DNA of 64,000 nucleotides from Megasphaera stantonii. Lineage in GTDB: Bacteria > Bacillota > Negativicutes > Veillonellales > Megasphaeraceae. Location: positions 310,001-374,000 of the forward strand of contig NZ_CP029462.1 of the NCBI RefSeq assembly GCF_003367905.1. The letters run 5' to 3'. Below, in pieces: positions 1 through 9,545 of this stretch. A program made the translations under genes and the position numbers. The notes beneath the pieces were generated by a model. It ran no database searches. It saw only the letters and a program-made list of their open reading frames with translations, and had not been told where the DNA came from. Position 1 is the stretch's first letter; each line of letters opens with the position of its first letter.

Positions 1-1176
1 TCGGTCATTGAAGGCTGCTCCGAATATTTTTTAGCAGATCTCGCTCAAAAAGTAAAACGAGGCATGTTGGAAAATGTAATAAATGGCAAATGGCCCGGCG
101 GTAATATCCCTTATGGCTTTTACCTAGGACCTGATAAGCATCTGCACTTTAACCATGAACAAGTCTCTGGCGTTCGCCTCATTTTTTCTCTACTAGCCTC
201 TGGGCAAAAATACTCATCAATCGTAAAGACCTTGAATGAAAAAGGCTATCGCACATCATTTAATAAACCATGGACACGAAATAGTTTGTCCCATATAGCC
301 AGGAATCCTATTTATATCGGGACATTTAACTATCAGGGGCAAGTCTTTAAAAATTACGTTCCCCCAATGGTTTCCCTCGCTGATTTCGACGCTGTACAAC
401 GTATGTTTAATAAACGTAAGAGAACCGGCCTAGTTTCCCCTAAAAGCGCTAACTATGCGTTGGTAGGTAAAATATATTGCGGTCTCTGCGGATGCGCTTA
501 TACGGGCGTCAGCGGCACTTCTCGCAATGGCAACAAGTATTATTACTACACATGCTCATCCAAAAACAACGGTTCCGAGAAAAGCAAGCGTTTGGACAAA
601 AAATGCAGTTCGAAAAACTTACGCCGGGACGAATTGGAAAAAGCTATATTAGACACGACCATTCAAATTCTCTCCGCACCCAACTCTATAAAATCAATTG
701 CAAAACAGGTCGCAGCTTTCCAAGAAAAGAACAAAGATAGCGGCATAGTAGAGCGATTAGAAAAAGAGATGGAAGAAGTGCAGAAAAAGCTAACAAATTC
801 CATCAAAGCCATTGAGCAAGGCATTTTTTCCGAAACAATAAAAAATAATATCGAACGATACGAACATGAAGTGTTAGAATTACAAGAAGCCATTTCTAAA
901 GAAAAGCTAATCGCAAAAGCGTTTACTATAACGGAAGAATTCGTCGAATACTATCTCACATCATTTTTGAAGAAAATAAAAAAATACGACGAATGCAAGC
1001 TCGATATGTTCGAAACTTTCATTCGCCGTATCATAGTCTTTGATGATCATATTGAAATTCAATACAATTACAACAAAGATATTCCAATACTCGACAACCA
1101 CGCGGTATTACCGTGTTCGAGTATGCATAATCTGGTGGGCCCACCTGGATTTGAACCAGGGACCAACCGGTTATGA
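1..1176 (+). CDS. Large serine recombinase, C-terminal part (5' end outside window)
   Basis: The frame is open from the first base, so the N-terminal resolvase domain with the catalytic serine lies off the left edge. What remains starts at the end of that domain (ADLAQKVKRGM), followed by the Recombinase domain (GGNIPYGF, then the LNEKGYRTS and WTRNSLSHIARNPIYIG blocks). A zinc beta-ribbon follows at about 478-640, with CGLCG and two later cysteines, then a coiled coil and the usual C-terminal strand (FIRRIIVFDDHIEIQYN). Such proteins integrate and excise phages and conjugative elements. The base composition is much more AT-rich than the neighbours, which points to transfer. The last 14 codons lie inside the tRNA gene on the other strand and give the tail LVGPPGFEPGTNRL, so the true C-terminus may be set by the junction made on integration. 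Confidence 0.9.
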   Translation, partial: SVIEGCSEYFLADLAQKVKRGMLENVINGKWPGGNIPYGFYLGPDKHLHFNHEQVSGVRLIFSLLASGQKYSSIVKTLNEKGYRTSFNKPWTRNSLSHIARNPIYIGTFNYQGQVFKNYVPPMVSLADFDAVQRMFNKRKRTGLVSPKSANYALVGKIYCGLCGCAYTGVSGTSRNGNKYYYYTCSSKNNGSEKSKRLDKKCSSKNLRRDELEKAILDTTIQILSAPNSIKSIAKQVAAFQEKNKDSGIVERLEKEMEEVQKKLTNSIKAIEQGIFSETIKNNIERYEHEVLELQEAISKEKLIAKAFTITEEFVEYYLTSFLKKIKKYDECKLDMFETFIRRIIVFDDHIEIQYNYNKDIPILDNHAVLPCSSMHNLVGPPGFEPGTNRL

Positions 1177-1207
1177 GCCGGGGGCTCTACCGCTGAGCTA
1201 TAGGCCC
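1133..1207 (-). tRNA. tRNA with CAU anticodon (tRNA-Ile2 or elongator Met)
   Basis: The minus strand folds into a full 75-base cloverleaf with encoded CCA: acceptor GGGCCTA/TGGGCCC, D stem GCTC/GAGC, anticodon loop CTCATAA, and T arm CCTGG-TTCAAAT-CCAGG. The anticodon is CAU. The CTCATAA loop is usual in the lysidine-modified isoleucine tRNA but also occurs in elongator methionine tRNAs, so I do not decide between them. The first pair of the anticodon stem (27-43) is C-U, an oddity. The 3' half is overlapped by the serine recombinase reading frame, which suggests it serves as an attachment site. Confidence 0.93.
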
Positions 1208-1236
1208 TAAAGGTAAGGTAAAACCCTTACCAAATA

Positions 1237-1265
1237 ATTATACGATAAGAAAATAGACTCGTCAA
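1237..1265 (-). promoter_or_regulatory. Promoter of the CAU tRNA
   Basis: On the minus strand TTGACG (1260-1265) and TATAAT (1237-1242) are separated by exactly 17 bases, a near-perfect housekeeping promoter. It lies between the rpoD stop codon and the tRNA, so the tRNA has its own start site. The leader holds a small GGTAAGG/CCTTACC hairpin (1212-1231). Confidence 0.75.
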
Positions 1266-1273
1266 GTTAAGGA

Positions 1274-2542
1274 TTAAAGAAAATCTTTAATCTTTTCCCG
1301 CTTGCCCCAATTGCGCAGCTTGCTGAGAGCCTTGCCTTCAATCTGGCGGATTCGTTCGCGCGTGACGTTAAAATGCTGGCCTACTTCTTCCAGCGTTCTG
1401 GGACGGCCGTCCTTCAAGCCGAAGCGCAGGTACAGGACCTTGCGTTCCCTGTCCGTCAGGCAGGAGAACACGTCTTCGATCTGCTCTTTCAGCAAAATAA
1501 AGGACGCTGCGTCGTCCGGAGCAATCGCTTCGGAGTCTTCGATAAAGTCTCCCAAATGGGAGTCTTCTTCTTCGCCAATAGGCGTTTCCAGCGATACCGG
1601 TTCCTGGGCAATCTTCATGATTTCCCGGACGCGTTCTACGGGAATATCCATCTTTTCGGCAATTTCTTCCGGCAGGGGCTCTCTGCCTTTATCCTGCAGG
1701 AGCTGACGGGAAATGCGGATGAGCTTATTAATCGTTTCGACCATGTGGACGGGAATGCGTATCGTCCGGGCTTGATCGGCAATAGCCCGGGTAATGGCCT
1801 GGCGAATCCACCATGTTGCATAGGTACTGAATTTATAGCCCTTGCTGTAATCGAATTTGTCGACGGCTTTCAAGAGGCCCAGATTGCCTTCCTGAATGAG
1901 ATCGAGGAACAGCATGCCTCGTCCTACGTACCGCTTGGCAATGCTGACGACGAGGCGCAGGTTCGCATCGGTCAGTTTTTTCTTGGCCATAGCTCCGGCC
2001 TTTAATTCTTCTTCCGTCGCATCGGGCGAATTGCCTCGCTCGATAGCCTGGGCCAACGCGATTTCTTCCGTCGCCGACAGGAGGGGTACCCGGCCGATTT
2101 CCTTCAGATACATGCGGACAGGGTCGTCGATATTAATGCCCTCGGGAACGCTTAAATCGACGTTGTGCAGATCGGGAACGGGTTCGCCGTCGTCGTCGAC
2201 GTTAAGGTCGTCGTTGTCGTTCAGGGAATCGTCTTCGCCGATGATGTCGATGCCCTTATCAGCAAACAGCTCGTACATCTTGTCGATTTGTTCCGGCGAC
2301 AGGTCGTCCTCTTCCATGACGTTCATGATTTCCGTATACGTGAGACAGCCTTTTTTCTGGCCCGTTTGGAGAAGCTGCTTAATGTGCTGCAGGACGATTT
2401 CACGGCGTTCTTGTTCGCTCATCTGCTTTGCCGGTTCTTTTTTCTTACTTGTTTTGCGTTTCGGCGCTTTCTTCGCTGTACTTTTCTTCGCGCCGGCTTT
2501 CTTTTCTATTGTATTTTCAACTGCATCTGTCGTTTTTACCAT
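1274..2542 (-). CDS. rpoD: Primary RNA polymerase sigma factor RpoD/SigA
   Basis: This is the housekeeping sigma-70 that directs RNA polymerase to -35/-10 promoters. It is 422 residues from the ATG at 2542, preceded by AGGAG ten bases away; a longer frame exists upstream but has no better start. Region 1.1 follows a lysine-rich N-terminus, then an acidic linker, region 1.2 ([11 protein letters not shown]), region 2 ([29 protein letters not shown]), region 3 and region 4 with the helix-turn-helix ([19 protein letters not shown]). It lies 20 bases behind dnaG in the classic dnaG-rpoD macromolecular synthesis pair. The first ~45 residues are Lys/Ala-rich and longer than in the Bacillus protein. 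Confidence 0.97.
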   Translation of the reverse strand: MVKTTDAVENTIEKKAGAKKSTAKKAPKRKTSKKKEPAKQMSEQERREIVLQHIKQLLQTGQKKGCLTYTEIMNVMEEDDLSPEQIDKMYELFADKGIDIIGEDDSLNDNDDLNVDDDGEPVPDLHNVDLSVPEGINIDDPVRMYLKEIGRVPLLSATEEIALAQAIERGNSPDATEEELKAGAMAKKKLTDANLRLVVSIAKRYVGRGMLFLDLIQEGNLGLLKAVDKFDYSKGYKFSTYATWWIRQAITRAIADQARTIRIPVHMVETINKLIRISRQLLQDKGREPLPEEIAEKMDIPVERVREIMKIAQEPVSLETPIGEEEDSHLGDFIEDSEAIAPDDAASFILLKEQIEDVFSCLTDRERKVLYLRFGLKDGRPRTLEEVGQHFNVTRERIRQIEGKALSKLRNWGKREKIKDFL

Positions 2543-2562
2543 GACGTACAAGCTCCTTTCTC

Positions 2563-4356
2563 CTAAGACCACTTCTTGATTTCTTCGTTTATTCGCTTGC
2601 ATGCTGCTAATTCTTCTATAACCCGCTGGTCGTTATTGCGGCTGTACGCAGTCGCTTTTTGGCTGTGCTCGATATACTGCTTCTGCAGCTCGGCTAAGCG
2701 GAACCGCCTGACATAATCCATCAGCACGGCTTCGTCCATAGGGACGTCCTGCAAAATCATAATCCGCGCTACTTCTTCCGCCTCTTCCGGCGTCAGGCGC
2801 TGCTGAATATCCGCTTTGGCATAGGCCCCCTGCGAGGCGTAGACGTCTAAAATAGTTTGATATATGCGGCGCCGGCGTTCATCCATAAAAAAGGCGATAT
2901 CGATTTTCTGCCGGATGCGTTCGCATGCCGACGGTTTTTCCAATAAGAAGCGCAGAATATTTTCTTCCGCCACAGCCATGGAGCCTTGTCCACGGGCCGC
3001 CGCGTTTTCATGAAACACTGTCGGCGATATGACGACTTGCTGCTGGCCTAATTCCGGATGCTTGGCCACGTATTTATTAAATTCGCTGCGGACAGCTGTT
3101 TCATCAATTTGTATTTGCCTGGCCATTTTCTTTAAAAAGCCGTCTAAAACGACCCGGTTGTCTACGGTCGCCACGACGGGAAGAACCATGGCCGTAATGG
3201 AGGATTTTCCTTCCAGCGTCGTGCCGTCGTATTGGCGCAGCGCCGTCTGGAGCATATAGTCCAGAGCGTTGGGCGCGTTGGCAACGGCTTCTTTAAATTT
3301 TTCCGGCCCGGCTGAATTAATATATTCGTCCGGATCCTTTCCCTGGGGCAGCGACACGACGCGTATCCGCAGGCCCATGCCGCGGACGATCTCCATCGCC
3401 CGCAGCGTCGCCTGCCGGCCGGCGCCGTCCATGTCGTAGGACAGTACCAGCTCGTCGGCCTGCCGCTGCAGCAGGCGGGCCTGCTCCAGCGTAAACGACG
3501 TACCCAGAGAGGCTACGACGTTGCGTATGCCCTTGTCGTGAGCTGCTACGACGTCCATGTAGCCTTCGACGAGGACCGCCTTTCCCTCTTCATAAATGGC
3601 TTTGTGAGCCAGATCCATGGCAAATAATAAGCGGCGTTTATTAAATATAGGCGTTTCGGGAGAATTCAGGTATTTCGGCCGGCTGTCGTCCAGCACGCGG
3701 CCGCCGAATCCGACAATGCGGCTGCGGCCGTCCCGTATGGGAAAGATAACCCGATTGCGGAAGGCATCGTAAAAACGGCCGTTCTTTTCCTTCGCCAGTC
3801 CCAACAGCACCAAATCCTTTCCCGACACGCCTTTTTTCATAAAGGCATCAGTCAGCTTGTTCCAGCTGTCCGGCGCGAAACCGAGCTTAAATTCCCGGAT
3901 CGTCCCGTCGGATACGCGGCGCTTGTGAAAGTAGGCCAGTCCCGGTTCTCCGTAATGAGTTTTCGTCAGACAATTATGAAAAAAATTCCCGGCCATTTCA
4001 TTGATTTGATACAAGCGGCCTGCCAGCCGTTCCCGTTCGATTTCCTCAGCCGACTTCTGGATTTCCGGCAGGGGGATATGAGCCCGCTCGGCCAGCATCG
4101 TCACGGCGTCGGAAAAGGAAACGTGCTCCTGCATCATAATGAATTTAAATACGTCGCCCGAGGCATGACAGCCGAAACAATAAAAAAAACCTTTGTCAGC
4201 GGCGACGCTGAAAGACGCTGTTTTTTCACTGTGAAAAGGACAGCAGGCCCAGAAATTCCGTCCCTGGCGCTTCAGGGACACATACCCTGATATGACGCCG
4301 ACGATGTCGTTGGCTTGCCGCACCTGTTCAATGAATTCACTGGAAAATCTCCTCAC
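2563..4356 (-). CDS. dnaG: DNA primase
   Basis: DnaG makes the RNA primers for DNA replication and works with the replicative helicase. The protein is about 597 residues. The N-terminal CHC2 zinc finger is clear ([12 protein letters not shown] then [13 protein letters not shown]), followed by the primase core and TOPRIM fold ([16 protein letters not shown] with the catalytic Glu, [12 protein letters not shown] with Asp residues), and a C-terminal helicase-interaction region. I prefer the GTG at 4356 ([14 protein letters not shown], with AGGTGA just upstream), which matches the family N-terminus. The GTG at 4365 is possible and adds three residues. It is co-transcribed with rpoD. Confidence 0.97.
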   Translation of the reverse strand: MRRFSSEFIEQVRQANDIVGVISGYVSLKRQGRNFWACCPFHSEKTASFSVAADKGFFYCFGCHASGDVFKFIMMQEHVSFSDAVTMLAERAHIPLPEIQKSAEEIERERLAGRLYQINEMAGNFFHNCLTKTHYGEPGLAYFHKRRVSDGTIREFKLGFAPDSWNKLTDAFMKKGVSGKDLVLLGLAKEKNGRFYDAFRNRVIFPIRDGRSRIVGFGGRVLDDSRPKYLNSPETPIFNKRRLLFAMDLAHKAIYEEGKAVLVEGYMDVVAAHDKGIRNVVASLGTSFTLEQARLLQRQADELVLSYDMDGAGRQATLRAMEIVRGMGLRIRVVSLPQGKDPDEYINSAGPEKFKEAVANAPNALDYMLQTALRQYDGTTLEGKSSITAMVLPVVATVDNRVVLDGFLKKMARQIQIDETAVRSEFNKYVAKHPELGQQQVVISPTVFHENAAARGQGSMAVAEENILRFLLEKPSACERIRQKIDIAFFMDERRRRIYQTILDVYASQGAYAKADIQQRLTPEEAEEVARIMILQDVPMDEAVLMDYVRRFRLAELQKQYIEHSQKATAYSRNNDQRVIEELAACKRINEEIKKWS

Positions 4357-4540
4357 GCCAATCACCTGTACCTTTAATTATTCCGACGATAATATATTCT
4401 CTATGGCCCGGCCAAAATCCTTCTTTTATTTCCAAACCGCGAAAAAAACAGGAGACCTGCAAAAAATCCGCAACGCTCCTATCATAATACATTCCCTGCC
4501 CATCGGTCAACGTTCTTTTCCATTTAATTTTATTTGCAAA

Positions 4541-4568
4541 TTGACAAGGGAGCCTAGAAATGTATAGA
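4541..4568 (+). promoter_or_regulatory. Promoter for the RluD-type pseudouridine synthase
   Basis: TTGACA at 4541-4546 and TATAGA at 4563-4568 with a 16-base spacer lie about 65 bases before the gene start. A second TATAAT (4588-4593) lies downstream without a good -35. The element is in the divergent region between dnaG and this gene. Confidence 0.55.
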
Positions 4569-4633
4569 TTTATTTTTTACCATTTTGTATAATATAGATG
4601 AATAATCTTAGATTTGCATTAAAGGATGGTATA

Positions 4634-5527
4634 ATGATTCATTTTACAGTAGGCCCGCTATCCAGGCCCACGAGCCTTCTCGGAGCGCTGCGCCATTTCG
4701 GCGTCTCGTCGACGCTGCGCCGCCGCATCAAACGCAACGGCGTCTGCACGGTCAACGGCCAGATTGCTTCGACAACGCAGTTTGTCTATGAAGGCGACAT
4801 AGTCTGCGTCGACCTGCCTCAGGTCAATTCGTTTTCGCCTGAGCCCATCCCTTTGTCTATCGCCTACGAGGACGACTACCTCCTCGTCGTCGACAAGCCC
4901 GCAGGCCTGCTCATGCACCCGACGGCAGCCGTGCGGCAGGGTACGCTGGCCAACGCCGTGGCGTACTACTACGAGCAAAGCCGTCAGCACTGCTCGTACC
5001 ACCCGATGCACCGCTTGGACAAGAATACGTCGGGCTTGTGCATGATTGCCAAGGAACCGCAGGTACAGTCCCAATTCGATAAAAAAGAGACAGCCTATAA
5101 ACGGCTGTACATGGCGTTGACGGAAGGCCGCTTTCCCAGCCCCTTCGCCACTGTCCGCAGCCCTATCAGCCGCTGCCCGGACAGCATCATTACCCGTCAG
5201 GTCATGGCCGGCGGAAAACCGGCCCATACGGATTTCACCTGCCTGGCCGCCGGCGACGCCTACAGCCTGGTCAGCGTCTGCCTGCACACGGGCCGGACCC
5301 ACCAGATCCGCGTACACAGCGCCTACCTCGGGTATCCCTTGGTCGGCGACGACTTGTACGGCGGTTCACGGGCCCTTATGACGCGGCAGGCGCTGCACGC
5401 CTATGCCATGCAGTTCGTCCATCCCATGACGGGACAGCTTATTTCGGTCAATTCCCCCCTCCCTGCTGATATGGCGCGCCTTGTCAGCCAGGCCGGCTGG
5501 AATTACATATACGCAAGGCTTCATTAA
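4634..5527 (+). CDS. RluA/RluD family pseudouridine synthase
   Basis: Converts uridines to pseudouridine in rRNA or tRNA. The 297-residue protein has an S4-like N-terminal RNA-binding segment (RRIKRNGVCTVNGQ) and the synthase domain with the family motif HRLDKNTSGLCMIAK, in which the Asp is the catalytic nucleophile. A later conserved block is HTGRTHQIRVH. I chose the ATG at 4634 because AAAGGA sits seven bases before it; an in-frame ATG at 4598 has no ribosome binding site. Members RluA, RluC and RluD differ in target, and the exact site cannot be told from the sequence alone. Confidence 0.93.
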   Translation: MIHFTVGPLSRPTSLLGALRHFGVSSTLRRRIKRNGVCTVNGQIASTTQFVYEGDIVCVDLPQVNSFSPEPIPLSIAYEDDYLLVVDKPAGLLMHPTAAVRQGTLANAVAYYYEQSRQHCSYHPMHRLDKNTSGLCMIAKEPQVQSQFDKKETAYKRLYMALTEGRFPSPFATVRSPISRCPDSIITRQVMAGGKPAHTDFTCLAAGDAYSLVSVCLHTGRTHQIRVHSAYLGYPLVGDDLYGGSRALMTRQALHAYAMQFVHPMTGQLISVNSPLPADMARLVSQAGWNYIYARLH

Positions 5528-5555
5528 TTTCATTTATTTTTAGGAGGTATGCCAA

Positions 5556-6521
5556 ATGCCATTAGTCGGAACCACAGAAATGTTTAAGAAAGCCTATGAA
5601 GGACACTACGCCATCGGAGCGTTCAACATCAACAACATGGAAATCGTTCAGGGCGTTACGGAAGCAGCTGCCGAACTGAAATCCCCTATTATTCTTCAGG
5701 CTTCGGCCGGCGCCAGAAAATATGCTAAACCGGCATATTTGAAACACCTCGTAGAAGCGGCTCTGGAAACGAACGACCTGCCCATCGCCCTTCATCTCGA
5801 CCACGGCGCAGACTTTGAAACGTGCAAGGACTGCATCGACGGCGGCTTTACGTCGGTCATGATCGACGGCTCCAAGCATTCGTTTGAAGACAACATCGCC
5901 CTGACGAAAAAAGTCGTCGAATACGCTCACGCCCACGGCGTCGTCGTAGAAGGCGAATTAGGCCAGCTCGCCGGCATTGAAGACGACGTAAAAGTCGCCG
6001 CTCATGAAGCTTCGTATACCCGTCCGGAAGAAGTAGAAGAATTCGTAACCCGCACCGGCGTCGATTCCCTGGCTATCGCTATCGGCACCAGCCACGGCGC
6101 GTATAAATTCAAACCGGAACAGTGCACGCGCAACGAACAGGGCGTCCTCGTTCCGCCGACGCTGCGCTTCGACATCCTCGAAGAAGTTTCCAAACGCCTG
6201 CCCGGCTTCCCCATCGTACTGCACGGCGCTTCGTCCGTCGTTCCGGAATACGTTAAGATCATCAACTCCAACGGCGGCAACTTGGCCGACGCCATCGGCA
6301 TTCCCGAAGACCAGCTCCGCAAAGCCGCTTCCATGGCAGTCTGCAAGATCAACATCGACTCCGACCTCCGCCTGGGCCTGACCGCCGGTATCCGCCAGCA
6401 CATGGCGCAGCATCCCGATCATTTCGACCCGCGCCAGTACCTCACGGACGGCCGCCAGTTCGTCCATGACATCGTAGCGCATAAGATCAAATGCGTTCTC
6501 GGATCGGAAGGCAAAATCTAA
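5556..6521 (+). CDS. fba: Class II fructose-bisphosphate aldolase
   Basis: Zinc-dependent aldolase that reversibly splits fructose 1,6-bisphosphate into dihydroxyacetone phosphate and glyceraldehyde 3-phosphate in glycolysis and gluconeogenesis. At 321 residues it has the usual class II features: AFNINN near the start, HLDHGAD (zinc and catalytic Asp region), EGELG, IGTSHG and VLHGAS (zinc ligands). It has a strong AGGAGG before the ATG and lies 28 bases after the pseudouridine synthase gene. Related members act on tagatose bisphosphate, but the best reading is Fba. Confidence 0.94.
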   Translation: MPLVGTTEMFKKAYEGHYAIGAFNINNMEIVQGVTEAAAELKSPIILQASAGARKYAKPAYLKHLVEAALETNDLPIALHLDHGADFETCKDCIDGGFTSVMIDGSKHSFEDNIALTKKVVEYAHAHGVVVEGELGQLAGIEDDVKVAAHEASYTRPEEVEEFVTRTGVDSLAIAIGTSHGAYKFKPEQCTRNEQGVLVPPTLRFDILEEVSKRLPGFPIVLHGASSVVPEYVKIINSNGGNLADAIGIPEDQLRKAASMAVCKINIDSDLRLGLTAGIRQHMAQHPDHFDPRQYLTDGRQFVHDIVAHKIKCVLGSEGKI

Positions 6522-6539
6522 CTAAATTACAAAAATATA

Positions 6540-6568
6540 TTGATTTTTAGCGCTCTATATGATAGAAT
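6540..6568 (+). promoter_or_regulatory. Promoter of rpsT
   Basis: TTGATT at 6540-6545 and TAGAAT at 6563-6568 have a 17-base spacer. Transcription would start about 30 bases before the rpsT start codon. Confidence 0.6.
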
Positions 6569-6606
6569 ACTTTCTAGTGTTCTTGTAATTTAGGGAGGTG
6601 AATCAA

Positions 6607-6873
6607 TTGCCGCAAATTAAATCCAACATCAAATCCATGGAAAAGGACGCAGCTCGTCACGCAGCTAACTCCAGAGTAAAATCTTCCGTTCATACGGCTA
6701 TCCGCCGCACGACTGAAGCAATTGCCGCTGGTGATGCCGACGCTGTAAAGAAAGCCTTTGATAAAGCAAGCAGTGTAATCGATAGCGCCGCTCAGAAAGG
6801 CGTTCTCCATAAAAACAACGCAGCTCGCAAAAAGTCCCGTCTGGCTGCTAAAGTCAACGCAATGGGAAAATAA
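6607..6873 (+). CDS. rpsT: 30S ribosomal protein S20
   Basis: S20 is a primary binder of the 5' domain of 16S rRNA. The 88-residue basic helical protein begins at a TTG (MPQIKSNIKSMEKD), six bases after a strong AGGGAGGTG, which matches the family N-terminus. The GTG at 6598 lies inside that ribosome binding site and so is not the start. A TTG start is common for rpsT and may hold translation down in autoregulation (known of the family). It is monocistronic, between its own promoter and a terminator. Confidence 0.95.
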   Translation: MPQIKSNIKSMEKDAARHAANSRVKSSVHTAIRRTTEAIAAGDADAVKKAFDKASSVIDSAAQKGVLHKNNAARKKSRLAAKVNAMGK

Positions 6874-6885
6874 TGTAAATGCTGA

Positions 6886-6918
6886 CAAGGCCCGCCGAAT
6901 ACGACGGGCCTTGTTTTT
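6886..6918 (+). terminator. Terminator after rpsT
   Basis: Nine-base arms CAAGGCCCG and CGGGCCTTG with a short loop, followed directly by TTTTT, a classical intrinsic terminator. Confidence 0.88.
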
Positions 6919-6937
6919 CTATTCTCAAGGAGGCCTT

Positions 6938-8275
6938 ATGCAGTTCCCCCAGATTTCACAGTTTAGACATTTTCTTATTTTATTTTTCCCTCTCCTGTTC
7001 ACACAGGTAGCGCAAATCGGCACCAGCGTATTCAGCAGCATATTCAGCGGCCAGGCCGGTACGGTTGACCTGGCCGGCGTCGCCGTCGCCGTCAATATCT
7101 GGGTGCCTATTTTCGCCGGCGTCTGCGGCTTATTTTTCGGCGTGTCGCCGATTATTTCCCAGCTTCGCGGAGCCCGCAAGGACAGCCGCATTCCCATGTA
7201 TATCGCTCAAAGCTTGTACATTGCTGTCTTTTTTACCGTCGTCGCTATCGCGCTCGGCAGCCTCGTCCTGCCGCCCTTTCTCGACTTTATGGGACTGGAA
7301 CCGGCCGTCCGTTATATTGCCGGCGAGTACCTGTTTGCCTTAGCTCTGGGCATTCTGCCCATGTTTCTCATGGCGACGATGCGCTATGTCGTCGATGCCC
7401 ACGGCATGACTCATATTTCTATGGCAATTATCGTATTTCATATGGTCATTACAGTGCTCTTATTCCGCCTGCTCATCTTCGGCGGCCTGGGCCTTGCCCC
7501 TATGGGCGGCATCGGCACGGGGTATGCCCTGACCATCGCCTCGTGGATCGCCTTCTTCATCTTTGCCGCCGTATTCCAATGGAAGGAGCCCTTTCGCTCC
7601 TATGCCATCTGGACGAAGCCCCGCCCCGTCAGCTGGGCCCACTGCTATCACCAGCTGCAGCTGGGAGTCCCCATCTTCATCGCCGTTTTCTGCGAAACGA
7701 GCCTGTTCAGCATCGTCGGCCTCCTCATGGCCGAGTTTGGGACGCTGTACCTGGCGGCCAATCAGGCGGCTATCAGCTACGCCACGCTGACCTATACGAT
7801 TCCCTGGAGCGTCAGCCTGACAGCGACTATCGTCATCGGCTACGAAGTAGGCGCTAAGAATTTTGCCGGCGCCCGCCAGTACGCCCTCCTCTGCCAGATG
7901 ACGGCCTTTGCCGTGGCGACGGTGACCGTTACGGCGACGTACCTGTTTCTGGACCCGATCAGCAGCCTGTTTACCCACGATGCGGAGACCTTCGCGGCTA
8001 TCCGCAAATTTCTCGTATACGCCATGGCCTTCGTCTTTCTTGACGCGGCCGGCACGCCCGTCCAGGGCATCCTGCGCGGCTATAAGGACGTCAAGGTCAT
8101 TACGTACATCGCCTTCGTCACCTACTGGCTCATCAGTATTCCCCTGGGCTACGCCTGCGCTCATCTGACGCCGTACGGGCCGTACGGCTACTGGCTGTGC
8201 TTCGTCATCAGCCTTATCATCAATTCCAGCGCCTTAAATTACCGCTTATGGCGTCATACAGCATTTCAACAGTAA
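6938..8275 (+). CDS. MATE family efflux transporter
   Basis: Multidrug and toxic compound extrusion protein that exports organic cations or drugs in exchange for sodium or protons. The protein is 445 residues with about 12 hydrophobic spans in two halves. The first half carries the QAGTVDLAGVAVAVNIW block, typical of MatE domains, and the second GAKNFAGARQYALL and FLDAAGTPVQGILRGYKD. The ATG at 6938 is preceded by AAGGAGG; an upstream in-frame start at 6911 falls in the rpsT terminator. The substrate cannot be told. The M29 aminopeptidase gene follows 12 bases later, so the two are co-transcribed. Confidence 0.92.
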   Translation: MQFPQISQFRHFLILFFPLLFTQVAQIGTSVFSSIFSGQAGTVDLAGVAVAVNIWVPIFAGVCGLFFGVSPIISQLRGARKDSRIPMYIAQSLYIAVFFTVVAIALGSLVLPPFLDFMGLEPAVRYIAGEYLFALALGILPMFLMATMRYVVDAHGMTHISMAIIVFHMVITVLLFRLLIFGGLGLAPMGGIGTGYALTIASWIAFFIFAAVFQWKEPFRSYAIWTKPRPVSWAHCYHQLQLGVPIFIAVFCETSLFSIVGLLMAEFGTLYLAANQAAISYATLTYTIPWSVSLTATIVIGYEVGAKNFAGARQYALLCQMTAFAVATVTVTATYLFLDPISSLFTHDAETFAAIRKFLVYAMAFVFLDAAGTPVQGILRGYKDVKVITYIAFVTYWLISIPLGYACAHLTPYGPYGYWLCFVISLIINSSALNYRLWRHTAFQQ

Positions 8276-8287
8276 GGAGTGATTCTC

Positions 8288-9520
8288 TTGCCAACAAATG
8301 AACAACTGGCCGTCTATGCCAATATCCTGCTGACAAAAGGCCTGAACCTGCAGAAAGGCCAGGTTCTTGTCATCAATGCCCCTGTCGAATCGAGCGCCTT
8401 CGTGACGATTTTAACCAAGGAAGCCTATATCTGCGGCGCGTCGCAAGTCGTATGCAACTGGCGCTGCGACGATACGGCCCGCCTGCGCTATGAATACGAA
8501 GGCCAGGAACAGTTTGAATCCTTTCCCGAATGGCGGCGCGAATTCAGCCTGTCCTACTACCGCCAAAACGCCGCTTTTTTAAGCCTCATTTCAGCTAATC
8601 CCTACCTCATGAGCGGCATCGACACAAAGAAGATCTTTGCCTGGCAGAAAGCGCAGAATGAAGCCTTAAAAGAATATATCGACGGCATGATGGCTTCCAA
8701 GACGACGTGGCTCGTCGCCGCCGTTCCCAGCAAGGTCTGGGCATCCATTTTATATCCCCAATTGGAAGACGATGCAGCTTATAACGCCTTGTGGAACCAG
8801 ATTCTCCAGTCGTCCCGCGCCGACGGGGCTGATCCCCTGGCAGATTGGGACGCTCATCTCGCCAACTTAGCAGCCCGTCGTCAGTGGATGACGGAGCAGC
8901 ATTTCGCCGCCCTGCACTACACGAACTCCCTCGGCACGGACCTGACGATCCGCCTTCCGGAAAACCATATCTGGCAGGGAGGCGCGGAAACATCTGCCAG
9001 CGGCATTTCCTTCAACGCCAATATCCCGACGGAAGAAATCTACACCGCTCCCCGCGCTGACGGCGTAGACGGCGTCGTATACAGCACGAAGCCTCTCGTC
9101 TATAACGGCAACGTCATCGACACGTTCCACCTCGTATTCAAAGACGGAAAGGTCGTCGAAGCCCATGCCGAAACAGGCGACGACGTCCTGCAGAAGCTCG
9201 TCGCCATTGATGAAGGAGCAAGCCGTCTCGGAGAAGTTGCCCTCATTCCCTACCATTCGCCCATTTCCCTGTCGAATATCCTCTTCTACGAAACCCTATT
9301 CGACGAAAATGCATCGTGCCACCTAGCTCTCGGCGCGTCCTATCCGACCTGCCTGGCCGGCGGAGCGGAAATGACAAAGGAAGAAACGGAACAGGCCGGA
9401 CTGAATGATTCCATGATTCACGTCGATTTCATGGTCGGCTCGCCGGATCTGTCCATTACGGGCATCAAAGCCGACGGCAGCAAAGTACCCGTCTTTCTGC
9501 ACGGCGACTGGGCAGAATAA
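8288..9520 (+). CDS. M29 family aminopeptidase (AmpS/PepS type)
   Basis: Metal-dependent aminopeptidase that removes N-terminal residues from peptides in the cytoplasm. The 410-residue protein begins at a TTG (MPTNEQLAVYANILLTKG), eight bases after AAGGAG. Family blocks with the expected metal ligands are visible: NIPTEEIYTAP (Glu), RLGEVALIPY (Glu), ASCHLALGASY (His) and MIHVDFMVGSPDL (His and Asp). It is the second gene of an operon with the MATE transporter and is followed by a strong terminator. Confidence 0.93.
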   Translation: MPTNEQLAVYANILLTKGLNLQKGQVLVINAPVESSAFVTILTKEAYICGASQVVCNWRCDDTARLRYEYEGQEQFESFPEWRREFSLSYYRQNAAFLSLISANPYLMSGIDTKKIFAWQKAQNEALKEYIDGMMASKTTWLVAAVPSKVWASILYPQLEDDAAYNALWNQILQSSRADGADPLADWDAHLANLAARRQWMTEQHFAALHYTNSLGTDLTIRLPENHIWQGGAETSASGISFNANIPTEEIYTAPRADGVDGVVYSTKPLVYNGNVIDTFHLVFKDGKVVEAHAETGDDVLQKLVAIDEGASRLGEVALIPYHSPISLSNILFYETLFDENASCHLALGASYPTCLAGGAEMTKEETEQAGLNDSMIHVDFMVGSPDLSITGIKADGSKVPVFLHGDWAE

Positions 9521-9545
9521 CGGCTCACGCTGCCTGCATCAGCGT

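Noticed and set aside
4440-4475. Short hairpin with a T run in the dnaG leader (GCAGG/CCTGT)
   Set aside because: The stem is only about five base pairs; in this AT-rich leader it can arise by chance and I cannot call it an attenuator.
4337-4492. Possible 51-codon minus-strand ORF overlapping the dnaG start
   Set aside because: It is open and uses plausible residues, but it has no properly spaced ribosome binding site and overlaps the start of dnaG in another frame. I do not call it a gene.
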